From JANPLG01 sp964609085 (lineage in GTDB: Bacteria > Armatimonadota > SYMT01), in NCBI GenBank assembly GCA_964609085.1, contig CAZSRZ010000015.1, positions 1 through 59,753 on the forward strand: a stretch of 59,753 nt of DNA, given 5' to 3'. Both the position numbers and the translations under genes were made by a program. Positions 19,146-27,310 of the stretch are shown here, one piece after another; within the stretch, counting starts at the first letter, position 1, and each line of letters opens with the position of its first letter. The notes beneath the pieces were generated by a model that worked only from the letters and a program-made list of their open reading frames with translations, made no database searches and had not been told where the DNA came from.

Positions 19146-20249
19146 ATGGCACCATCACGACCCTCTCACTATGCCAACCTCAAGGTCGTCGGGGTAGGCG
19201 GCGGCGGCAGCAACGCCGTCAACCGCATGATCGAAACCGGGGTCACAGGCGTTGAGTTCATCACGCTGAACACGGACATCCAGGCCCTCGACATCTCCCT
19301 TGCCCCTGTTCGACTGCAAATCGGAGAGGCCCTCACGAAAGGGCTAGGCGCGGGCGGCAATCCCGAACTCGGTCGCAACGCCGCCGAAGAGAGCCGGCAG
19401 GACCTTAAGAAGATCCTCGAAGGCGCAGACATGGTCTTCATCACCGCCGGCATGGGCGGCGGCACCGGTACCGGCGCCGCGCCGGTGGTGGCCGACATTG
19501 CCCGCGACATCGGTGCCCTGACCGTCGGTGTCGTCACGAAGCCGTTCGGGTTCGAGGGCCCACGGCGGCAGCGGTTGGCAGAGGAAGGCATCGCCGGCCT
19601 GAAGACCCGCGTCGACACCAGCATCGTCATCCCCAACGACCGACTTCTGAGCGTGGCGGAACGGCGGGCGAAACTCGTGGAAGCGTTCCGGATGGCGGAT
19701 GACATCCTCCGGCAGGGCGTGCAGGGTGTCTCGGACATCATCACCATTCCAGGTCTGATCAACGTGGACTTCGCCGACGTTAAGGCGATCATGCAGAATG
19801 CAGGCACGGCCATCATGGGGATCGGCATGGCCTCCGGCGACAACCGTGCCGTCGAGGCCGCAGAAGCCGCCATCGCCAGCCCCCTACTGGAGTCCAGCAT
19901 TGAGGGAGCCCGCGGCGTGCTGCTGAACGTCAGCGCGAGCGGTGATCTCACCCTCGATGAGTTGTACGAGGCCGCTAACGTGGTCTCCCGAGCGACCGAC
20001 ACCGAAGACGCCTTCATCATCACCGGATGCGTCATCGACGATTCGCTCGGCGACGAAGTGCGGGTGACGGTGCTTGCCACCGGATTCCAGGGCCAGGGCG
20101 GGCCTGGCGCCCTCTTTCAGGCGGAGCAGCAGGTGACCCATCGCCCCATCCGCTCGAACTCCGGATCCTCGCCCTCCGCCACCATCGGCGGGGCGGGCTC
20201 CGCTGGCGGTACCGATTTCGACATGCCGCCGTTCCTGCGCAAGCGTTAG
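19146..20249 (+). CDS. ftsZ: Cell-division GTPase FtsZ
   Basis: Tubulin-like GTPase forming the cytokinetic ring. 367 residues, of usual length: VVGVGGGGSNAVNRM (about 14), TLNTDIQAL (about 40), GTPase signature GMGGGTGTGAAPVVA (about 101), T7/synergy region INVDFADVKAIM (about 202), variable linker (about 318-355), and the conserved C-terminal peptide DFDMPPFLRKR, which binds FtsA. ATG at 19146 has GGAG about 6 nt upstream; the frame is open further 5' but that is the ftsA tail in another frame. It ends the division block; a hairpin follows. Confidence 0.98.
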   Translation: MAPSRPSHYANLKVVGVGGGGSNAVNRMIETGVTGVEFITLNTDIQALDISLAPVRLQIGEALTKGLGAGGNPELGRNAAEESRQDLKKILEGADMVFITAGMGGGTGTGAAPVVADIARDIGALTVGVVTKPFGFEGPRRQRLAEEGIAGLKTRVDTSIVIPNDRLLSVAERRAKLVEAFRMADDILRQGVQGVSDIITIPGLINVDFADVKAIMQNAGTAIMGIGMASGDNRAVEAAEAAIASPLLESSIEGARGVLLNVSASGDLTLDELYEAANVVSRATDTEDAFIITGCVIDDSLGDEVRVTVLATGFQGQGGPGALFQAEQQVTHRPIRSNSGSSPSATIGGAGSAGGTDFDMPPFLRKR

Positions 20250-20280
20250 CAACAGGGGACGCAGTCTGGACGTCTGAGGG

Positions 20281-20320
20281 ATCGGAGGCCGTAACCGCCT
20301 CCGGTCGCTTCTGCTTGCTT
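20281..20320 (+). terminator. Probable terminator after ftsZ
   Basis: ATCGGAGGC (20281-20289) pairs with GCCTCCGGT (20297-20305) over 9 bp (one G-U) around a 7-nt loop, followed by the T-rich CGCTTCTGCTTGCTT. It lies 31 nt after the ftsZ stop and immediately before the next gene, whose start codon is 20 nt beyond the stem. Confidence 0.55.
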
Positions 20321-20324
20321 GCCT

Positions 20325-21947
20325 ATGCCACTCCATCGGTTCGTTCGACCCCGAGCGGGGCTGACCGTCGCCCTTGCCGTCCTCGCCGTCGTCTCTGCCG
20401 GTTATGCCGCCGAGCCCGGACCCGACCCGCGTCCGGAAGTGGAGAACGCCATCGTCCTGGTTCGCAGCCTTAACTCACTCCGGGCGGCTCGCGGAAGTGG
20501 TTGCATCATCGGTGATGGCGGGTGGGTGGTGACCGCCTCCCACGTCGTTTCGGCCCAGCTAACCCGGGGTAAGCCGGTCTTCGATAGCCTGGTGCTCGTC
20601 TACCCCGCGTGGACCGGTCGCCCGATGGAAGCCCGGGTGGTCGCGGCTGACCCCGTGGCGGACATCGCCCTGCTGCGTTTGCCGGTGACCGGATTGCCGA
20701 CGATTCCGATCGAGGGATTCCCCATCCGTGATCCCGAACCGGCGCTCGCGGCCCTCAAGGAGCGTCCGCTCCGCCTGTACGGCTTCCCACTCACCTACGG
20801 CAACGAGACCGTCGCCTCACTGGCGCGACCGGAGCACAACGACGGACGACTCCGGGAGATCGCCCGCCGTGGCGAGACCAACTTGTGCGTGCTCTCCCAC
20901 TGCCCCGACGCCCAACCGGGTTGGAGCGGCGGGCCGATCGTCGCCCTCGATCGAGGCACCCTGGTCGCTATCTTTCACTCCCTCTACCGACCCACCACTG
21001 CCGAGAAGGTGCTGTATCCGGCTGGAAGCCTGAGCGCCTACCTTGGCGACCTGCTCACTCGCGCACAGGCAGGCTCCCCCGAAGGGTTCGCGCGACCTCA
21101 ATCGCCACCCGGTCCCCGCCCGCCCGGAGCGGCGGAGAGGCTGGCACGGGAGATGCGCTCGCTCTCGGCGGGTGCCTCAGGCGCGTGGGGGAAAGCCGCG
21201 GACGAACAGAGGGAGTTGGTGCGGCTGGATGCCGAAGATATCCACGCCCGAATCGAACTGGGTCGGTGCCTGATCATGGCCCGGAAACCTGCCGAGGCGA
21301 TCCGAGAACTGCGAGAAGCCGCCCGTCGGGCACCAAAGAGCATGCTGGCTCAGCTCTATCTTGGTCAGGCCTGCTATCTGGACTACGATGCAGACGCCGC
21401 GATCGACGCCCTGCGGACCGCCATCACTCTCGGGCCCGAACAGATGGAGCCGCGGCTTGTGCTTGCCGAAGTCCTGGAGGCTTCCGAAAAAAGGCCCCAG
21501 GCGGAAGAGGTCTTGCGCGAGGCGGCACGCATCAACCCCGATCACCCGGGTGTGCAGAGCCGTCTGGGAAGTCTTCTGGTTAAATCAGCCCGGCCGTCCG
21601 ACGGGTTCACCCTGATGAAGGCGGCCGCGGAAGCAGCGAGCACTGACTCCAGCCTTGTCGCGATTCCCCTCGCCTACGCCAGGGCGCTCGACGTGGCGCG
21701 AAAGACGAAAGATGCCGACGGTGCCTACCGTCAGGCCGTCCGGTGCGACCCGGACGATGGCCAGACGCGGTACTACTTCGCCGTCTTCCTGCTCCGGCAG
21801 AACAAGGTCGAGGAGGCGCAACTGCAGGTTAACCTGGCGACCCGTTCGGCAACCCTGTCCGACAGCCTGCTGCAGGCGTTTCGAGACCTTCAACTGCGGA
21901 TCAACGAGCGCGGGACAACCGGCACGGATCGCGAGCGCAAGCCTTGA
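20325..21947 (+). CDS. Trypsin-like serine protease-TPR fusion, exported
   Basis: A 540-residue protein: signal peptide (hydrophobic about residues 12-28), a chymotrypsin-fold protease (about 35-250) and TPR repeats (about 285-510). The triad is visible: H72 in TASHV, Asp near 113 in DPVADIALL, and S201 in GWSGGP, where Trp replaces the usual Asp before Ser; the GSG segment lies near 60. Probably periplasmic proteolysis or binding steered by the TPR part. ATG 20325 is chosen over TTG 20319; neither has a clear Shine-Dalgarno. The stop overlaps the TTG of the hydantoinase gene by 4 nt. Confidence 0.82.
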   Translation: MPLHRFVRPRAGLTVALAVLAVVSAGYAAEPGPDPRPEVENAIVLVRSLNSLRAARGSGCIIGDGGWVVTASHVVSAQLTRGKPVFDSLVLVYPAWTGRPMEARVVAADPVADIALLRLPVTGLPTIPIEGFPIRDPEPALAALKERPLRLYGFPLTYGNETVASLARPEHNDGRLREIARRGETNLCVLSHCPDAQPGWSGGPIVALDRGTLVAIFHSLYRPTTAEKVLYPAGSLSAYLGDLLTRAQAGSPEGFARPQSPPGPRPPGAAERLAREMRSLSAGASGAWGKAADEQRELVRLDAEDIHARIELGRCLIMARKPAEAIRELREAARRAPKSMLAQLYLGQACYLDYDADAAIDALRTAITLGPEQMEPRLVLAEVLEASEKRPQAEEVLREAARINPDHPGVQSRLGSLLVKSARPSDGFTLMKAAAEAASTDSSLVAIPLAYARALDVARKTKDADGAYRQAVRCDPDDGQTRYYFAVFLLRQNKVEEAQLQVNLATRSATLSDSLLQAFRDLQLRINERGTTGTDRERKP

Positions 21948-23950
21948 GCGAGGAGGGTGCCCCCCTGCTTGTGGGCGTCGACACCGGTGGGACCTTTACC
22001 GATATCGTGGTGTGGGACGGTCGCCGACTCCGGGTGCACAAGACGCCCTCGACACCTGCGGATCCCTCGCGCGCTATCCTCAAGGGATTGTCCGAGGTGG
22101 GAATCACCCCTGGCGCGACGATCATCCACGGCTCGACCGTAGCCACCAACGCCCTGCTCGAACGTCGAGGTGCCCGCACCGCGTTCCTTGCCACGGCCGG
22201 CTTCCGAGACATCCTGGAGCTGGGACGTCAAACCCGCCTTGACCTGTACTCCCTGGAGCCACGGAAGCACCGTCCTCTCGTACCCCGCGAGCTCTGCTTC
22301 GACATCCCCGAGCGAATCACGGCGGATGGTCGGGTCCTCACGGCCCTGGACGAAGACGCGGTCCGGCTGGCGGTGGAGGCCGCTCTAGCCAGCGGCGCGG
22401 AGGCCGTCGCGATCACCTTCCTCTTCAGCTTCTTGCGACCGGCTCACGAACGGCAGGCTGCCCGCCTGGCGCGCCGTCTCGGCTTGCCGGCCACCGCAAG
22501 TCATGAAATCGTCCCCGAGTACCGCGAGTACGAGCGGGCGTCCACCACCGCGGCCAACGCCTATGTGAACCCCATCATGGCGCGTTACCTCATCCGTCTC
22601 CGCCGGCGCCTCGCGAGCTGCCGGCCAGCGTCCGTGCGCGTCATGCAGTCGAACGGCGGACTGCTCTCGGTGGGCCGGGCCTCCCGCGAGGCCGTGCGCA
22701 CACTCCTCTCCGGGCCTGCCGGGGGCGTCATCGGAGCCTGGCGGCTGGGCGAAATCGCCGGACACGCGCGGCTGCTGACCTTCGACATGGGCGGCACCTC
22801 GACCGACGTGGCGATGATCGACGGGGTGCCAGAAGTCTCCCCGGAAGGAGGGCTCGTCGATGCCCTGCCGATCCGCGTCCCCATGCTCGGCATCCACACG
22901 ATCGGTGCGGGGGGAGGTTCCATCGTCTGGCTGGACAACGGGGGCGGACTGCGGGTCGGTCCCAGCAGCGCCGGAGCGGATCCGGGGCCCGCGGCCTACG
23001 GGGGCGACGGACCGCCGACCGTGACCGACGCCAACGTGCTGCTCGATCGACTCCCGCGCGGCGAGGCACTCTCAGGGTGCCGGGCCCTCGATAGGGAGGC
23101 CGCCCGCAGAGCGTTGACGACGGTCGCCGCTCGGCTCCGGTTGTCGGCGGAGGAACTGGCCCTGGGCGTGATCCGGCTCGTGAACACCCAGATGGGGGGC
23201 GCGCTTCGTCGCGTCTCAGTGGATCGCGGTGCGGACCCTCGGGACTTCACCCTGGTCGCATTTGGGGGGGGCGGACCCGTCCATGCCTGCGAACTCGCGG
23301 CGGAAGCCGGCGTGCGTCGGGTCCTTGTCCCCGGGTCGCCGGGCACGCTGTCCGCGTTGGGCATGCTTCTTGCCGAGCCGAGAGTGGAGCGGTCGATCAC
23401 TGTGATGCGAGCGTGCGACCGGCGTCTGCCCCAGCTCTCGAGGCGACTCTCACTGCTTGAGGAACGCGCCGGCGCTCTCCTCGCTTCCGAGGGGACTCCC
23501 CCCGCACAGATCCGCTTCGAGCGCTGGGCGGACATGCGCTATGCCGGTCAGAGCTACGAACTCCTTGTCCCACTCCCCCGCCTCGATCACGTCGAGCTAG
23601 CGGAGCGCTTCCACGCTGCTCATCTGCGGCGCTACGGTCACTGCGATCGCGGCGCGCGATGCGTGGTGGTGAATCTGCGCGTGCGCGCGGCGGGGCCTCC
23701 TCCACTGGCCGCCTCCGCGTGCATCGCTCCCCCCGATGGTGACCCCGCCCCGGCGTCCTGTCAGTCGGTCGTGGTCGACACCGGTCGAGTCACGGCGCAG
23801 GTGATTCGCCGCTCAATGCTGCGGCCCGGGGACGTTCTCTCTGGCCCGACGATGATTACCCAACCCGACACCACCACCTGGATCCCCCCGGGTTGGAACG
23901 GCTCCGTCGACGGATGGTACAATATTCTGCTTGTCCCGGCGGCTGCTTGA
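21944..23950 (+). CDS. Hydantoinase/oxoprolinase subunit A (HyuA family)
   Basis: A 668-residue ATP-dependent hydantoinase/5-oxoprolinase/acetone-carboxylase beta-type subunit. GVDTGGTFTDIVVWDG (about 11) and STVATNALLERRGA (about 66) are the N-terminal HyuA motifs; EYREYERASTTAANAY (about 192), TFDMGGTSTDVAMIDG (about 280) and GAGGGSIVWLD (about 324) follow, with the C-terminal domain from about 500. TTG start overlapping the previous stop (TTGA). The usual partner HyuB is not adjacent; the next gene is a rhomboid. Hydantoin or oxoproline ring opening is the family role; the real substrate is not known. Confidence 0.9.
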   Translation: MSEEGAPLLVGVDTGGTFTDIVVWDGRRLRVHKTPSTPADPSRAILKGLSEVGITPGATIIHGSTVATNALLERRGARTAFLATAGFRDILELGRQTRLDLYSLEPRKHRPLVPRELCFDIPERITADGRVLTALDEDAVRLAVEAALASGAEAVAITFLFSFLRPAHERQAARLARRLGLPATASHEIVPEYREYERASTTAANAYVNPIMARYLIRLRRRLASCRPASVRVMQSNGGLLSVGRASREAVRTLLSGPAGGVIGAWRLGEIAGHARLLTFDMGGTSTDVAMIDGVPEVSPEGGLVDALPIRVPMLGIHTIGAGGGSIVWLDNGGGLRVGPSSAGADPGPAAYGGDGPPTVTDANVLLDRLPRGEALSGCRALDREAARRALTTVAARLRLSAEELALGVIRLVNTQMGGALRRVSVDRGADPRDFTLVAFGGGGPVHACELAAEAGVRRVLVPGSPGTLSALGMLLAEPRVERSITVMRACDRRLPQLSRRLSLLEERAGALLASEGTPPAQIRFERWADMRYAGQSYELLVPLPRLDHVELAERFHAAHLRRYGHCDRGARCVVVNLRVRAAGPPPLAASACIAPPDGDPAPASCQSVVVDTGRVTAQVIRRSMLRPGDVLSGPTMITQPDTTTWIPPGWNGSVDGWYNILLVPAAA

Positions 23951-24002
23951 GCCTGCTGGACTCGGTGGCCGAACGTCCGGCGCTGTGACTGTCCCGCCCG
24001 TT

Positions 24003-25598
24003 ATGCAGGAACCAACACCCGCCCCGACAATCGCCGACGAGGTGCCCATCGACGAGGGCGCCTCCGCATTGCGGCACCGAGCCGCTCGGCCCCCGCTGCT
24101 GACTATCGGGATCGCCGTGTTTCTGCTCCTGACGTCGCTAGCACAGTGGCTGCTTGCGGGCGGGCGGTCCGAAGGCGGCGCCATCGGCAACCTATTCGCC
24201 GATTGGGCGCTCGGTGCAAAGCTGCCGTCCCTGGTCGCGCACGGAGAGTATTGGCGGCTGATCACCGCCAGCTTCCTGCACGGATCCTGGATCCACCTGA
24301 TCTTGAATTTGTTGGCGCTCGGGATCTTCGGACGAGCCGTGGAAATGTGGTTCGGACGAGCGCGGGCCTTTGTCATCTTCGTCTTTTCGTGCGTGAGCGG
24401 CGCCGTGGTCAGCTACTTGCTGACCCCTTCCCCCAGCCTGGGGGCGTCCACCGGGATCATGGGTTTGCTGGGGGCGCTGGCGGTGCACCACTTCCGCAAC
24501 CGCCACCGGCTACCTGATCAAGCGCGGCAGGCCTATCCGATGATCCTGCTGGTGCTGTACCTGCAGTTGCTCGTTGACCAGTTGGGATCCGGGTTCAATA
24601 TTCGCGTCGACAGCCGGGGGCACATCGGCGGAATGATTGGGGGGATGATTCTCGCCGCCCTACTGGAAGGCGAACCCCTGGACGGTCGGGATCGGGAGAG
24701 AGAGTGGCTGCCGTTGCCGACCGCCCTGACCACCGCGATCGTACTGCTTGCTTATGGCTTCGGCGGCCTCATTGCGTCACTTCCCGGCCAGGTTGGGCTG
24801 TTACGGGCGGCTTCCGCCGTCGATCTGTCCACCCGCGTGGCGTACCTGCGGGATGTCGCGGACCGCTATCCCCACTTCGCCGAGTTGAACGCACAGGTCG
24901 CCGGCCTGCTTCAGCAGGTCAACCGCCCCGAGGAGGCGCAGGAGTACTTTCGACGGGCGTCGGGCGATGCCCGCATGGGGCGGTTCAGCGCGACCGAGCG
25001 CGAGGGCATCGCGCTTGCCGCCTGGGAACGCGCCCAAATCGCTCTCCGGCGCAAGAACTACGACGTGGCGCTGCCCGGCTTTCTTCAGGCGGCAGAGCTG
25101 ACCTCCAACGACGAACTCCGCGCGCAGGCCTACAACAGTTACGCGTGGGTGCTGGTCGACGAACTGAAACGAGACTACGACAGGGCAGAGTTGTATGCCC
25201 AGAAGGCGCTGCAGTTAGCCCCAACCAACCCGATGATCATCGATACGCTTGCCTGGGTCTGGTGCGCGCAGGGCCGCTGCCGGGAGGCGGAAGAGCGGCA
25301 GAAAGTCGCGATCCAATTGCTGGAGCAACGGCGCGGACCGCTGGACCAGTTCCTTAACTCGCGGGACTCCCCGGACCACCAGCTCGCCGAGTACTACTAC
25401 CATCTCGGCGTGATGCAGGAGAAGCAGCACAAGACAGTGGAGGCGCGGACGACGTTCGGCAAGGCCCTGCTGCTTCGACGCCCTTTCCCCGAAGTAGAGG
25501 AGGGTCTGCGGCGGCTGTCGCGCCCGGTGAAGGGCGCACCGGTGACGCCTGAGGCTGAGGTTGAGCAGGACCCCGCGGTCCGACGCGGGATCCTGTAG
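24003..25598 (+). CDS. Rhomboid protease fused to TPR domain
   Basis: A 531-residue intramembrane serine protease. Helices at about residues 35-55, 95-115, 120-140, 145-160, 175-195, 200-220 and 237-260. HGSWIHLILNLLALG (about 94) is the rhomboid His/Asn motif, GASTG (about 147-151) supplies the nucleophile Ser at about 149 (GASG in most members), and HIGGMIGGMI (about 206) the catalytic His. The C-terminal half (about 275-510) has TPR-like helices ending in a Glu/Val-rich tail. ATG 24003 chosen; in-frame TTG 23931 would add 24 residues and overlap the hydantoinase gene. TACAAT at 23918-23923 could be an internal -10. Confidence 0.85.
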   Translation: MQEPTPAPTIADEVPIDEGASALRHRAARPPLLTIGIAVFLLLTSLAQWLLAGGRSEGGAIGNLFADWALGAKLPSLVAHGEYWRLITASFLHGSWIHLILNLLALGIFGRAVEMWFGRARAFVIFVFSCVSGAVVSYLLTPSPSLGASTGIMGLLGALAVHHFRNRHRLPDQARQAYPMILLVLYLQLLVDQLGSGFNIRVDSRGHIGGMIGGMILAALLEGEPLDGRDREREWLPLPTALTTAIVLLAYGFGGLIASLPGQVGLLRAASAVDLSTRVAYLRDVADRYPHFAELNAQVAGLLQQVNRPEEAQEYFRRASGDARMGRFSATEREGIALAAWERAQIALRRKNYDVALPGFLQAAELTSNDELRAQAYNSYAWVLVDELKRDYDRAELYAQKALQLAPTNPMIIDTLAWVWCAQGRCREAEERQKVAIQLLEQRRGPLDQFLNSRDSPDHQLAEYYYHLGVMQEKQHKTVEARTTFGKALLLRRPFPEVEEGLRRLSRPVKGAPVTPEAEVEQDPAVRRGIL

Positions 25599-25640
25599 CA
25601 TCAGTGGCTCGGCCGGGCGCCCCGGGCGGTTGCGCGTCGG

Positions 25641-26669
25641 TCAGGCGAGGTTGGGAAGTGTCTCGACGGACCCGCCCTCGATGGAGCGGATCGCCGCCTC
25701 GATGATTTCTTGCACCGCCAGGCCGTCCTCGCCACTCGCTTCGATCTGATCACCCGGAACGCCCTGACTGACCTGCTCCAGGAACCGGTGGATCCGATGC
25801 TTGAACGTCTCCCCGAATCCCGTGACTCCGCCCATGATGCTGTTCCGCACTACGAGCAACTCGTCGCCCCGGCGGGGGTAAAACGTGAGCTCGACAAAAC
25901 AGTTGTCAAGCACGAATCGGCCCTCAGTCCCCATCACCTCGCACCGCTCCAGGTTATGGCGTGGGGCAGCATCGTAACTCCCCGTCAGGTGCCCGACGAC
26001 GCCGTTGGCGAACTCGAGATTGACCTGGACATTGCTCCAGCACACCCGGGAGGAGCCGTCCGGCTTCGGTGCCCGGTTCCCGAAGGCATGGACACGCCGG
26101 ACCGGACCACAGAAAAACCGCATGATGTCGAGCGAGTGGGGATGGAGTGCCCGCAGGTGGAACCAGGGCGAGGTCTCGTTCGGGTTGTCGATCCACATCG
26201 TCATGTTGATCAGCAGCGGGTTTCCGAGCTTCCCCTCATCCAACCACTTGCGGGCGCGGGCAGCGGGTGGCACGAAACGGTGGTTGAGGTTGATGCCGAA
26301 GTAAAGGCCCCGTTCCCTGGCGGCCGCCACCATCTCGCGCGCGTGCTCGATGTTGTTTGAGATCGGCTTCTCACAGAGCACATGCTTGCCTGCGGCGAGG
26401 CAGGCCATCACTGGCTCGTAGTGCCAGCTTCCGTTCTCAAACCCGCCGGTGGCGACGCTGACCAGATCGAGTTCGGCCGCACCCAGCATCTGATCGACCG
26501 TGTGAAAACCGGGCACCCCCCAACGAGTGGCCGCTTCTCCTACGCGGGCCGCATCGATATCGCACACAGCCACCAGTTCCGAGTGAGGATCTGATTTGTA
26601 CACCTCGGCATGCTGATTCCCGATTCCCCGCATCCCGACCACACCAACCCGCAGCTTCCCCGCGCTCAT
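25641..26669 (-). CDS. Gfo/Idh/MocA family oxidoreductase
   Basis: A 342-residue cytosolic NAD(P)-dependent dehydrogenase. N-terminal Rossmann fold VGVVGMRGIGNQHAEVY (about 9), the family motif GKHVLCEKPISNN (about 94) with the lysine that is usually catalytic or cofactor-binding, then an alpha/beta C-terminal domain. Substrates in the family are sugars and inositols; these genes are abundant in Planctomycetes and Armatimonadota. The ATG at 26669 has GGGGAG about 7 nt upstream; a TTG two codons earlier is less likely. It diverges from the pentapeptide-repeat gene. Confidence 0.9.
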   Translation of the reverse strand: MSAGKLRVGVVGMRGIGNQHAEVYKSDPHSELVAVCDIDAARVGEAATRWGVPGFHTVDQMLGAAELDLVSVATGGFENGSWHYEPVMACLAAGKHVLCEKPISNNIEHAREMVAAARERGLYFGINLNHRFVPPAARARKWLDEGKLGNPLLINMTMWIDNPNETSPWFHLRALHPHSLDIMRFFCGPVRRVHAFGNRAPKPDGSSRVCWSNVQVNLEFANGVVGHLTGSYDAAPRHNLERCEVMGTEGRFVLDNCFVELTFYPRRGDELLVVRNSIMGGVTGFGETFKHRIHRFLEQVSQGVPGDQIEASGEDGLAVQEIIEAAIRSIEGGSVETLPNLA

Positions 26670-26827
26670 CCTCAAACTCCCCTGACCGGTCGCCCGAGCC
26701 CCTCGACATCGGGGGCGGCGTCGGGGCTATCGTTCAGTCGTGGGATCGCATCATCCCTTCCTCAACTACGGCGGCGGCCGCTGAATGCCGACTATGTTGG
26801 GAAATCTGTGAGCCGACCACCAAGAAC

Positions 26828-27259
26828 ATGCCATCCAGCGCTCCACACATCCACAGGATCAAAGCCTCGGGCACTCCCGGCTCGCGGGGGGCCGGCCTTC
26901 CACCCATCCTCGTCGGGGCCGATCTGCGCGATCAGGACCTGCGGGGGGCCGACCTGAGCTGCGCCGACCTCACTGGCGCGGACCTGCGCGGCGCGAATCT
27001 GACCGGTGCCGATCTCACCCTCGCGACCCTCTGCCTGGCGGACCTGCGCGGCGCGACCCTGCGCTACGCGGATCTCAGCGGCGCGGATCTGTGGGGCGCG
27101 GATCTTCGCACAGCAGACCTGACCGATGCGCGCCTCCTGGGGGCGGACCTGGACGGCTGTCGGACGCGCGGCGCGGTGCTGGCGGACGCGTTTGTCGACG
27201 CCGAGACCCGGCTGCCGGAAGCCTTCCAGACGAAGCCCGGGATCCGCCGAGCCGCCTGA
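26828..27259 (+). CDS. Pentapeptide-repeat protein
   Basis: A 143-residue protein of A(D/N)LxX repeats from about residue 30 to 115, beginning at LVGADLRDQDLRGADLS and running for about 17 units, which should form a right-handed quadrilateral beta helix. An unstructured N-terminus of about 25 residues and a short C-terminal tail flank it. Some such proteins mimic DNA and bind gyrase; nothing here shows that function. It stands alone between the divergent oxidoreductase and the convergent ABC permease. Confidence 0.88.
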   Translation: MPSSAPHIHRIKASGTPGSRGAGLPPILVGADLRDQDLRGADLSCADLTGADLRGANLTGADLTLATLCLADLRGATLRYADLSGADLWGADLRTADLTDARLLGADLDGCRTRGAVLADAFVDAETRLPEAFQTKPGIRRAA

Positions 27260-27310
27260 TCTCGAAACCCGCGCGGTGGGGTACCGGTCAAGCGGCCAGC
27301 GAGGTTCTCG

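Noticed and set aside
19169..20080. 303-codon open frame antisense to ftsZ
   Set aside because: ftsZ on the other strand is certain; the antisense product is Ser/Arg/Pro-rich without recognisable motifs.
25612..25630. GC-rich hairpin after the rhomboid gene as terminator
   Set aside because: Only a 5-bp stem (CCGGG/CCCGG) with no T-run; too weak in such GC-rich DNA.
26828..27259. Repeated DNA of the pentapeptide gene as a CRISPR or tandem repeat
   Set aside because: Repeats vary in codons but keep A(D/N)LxX, so they reflect protein repeats rather than DNA repeats.
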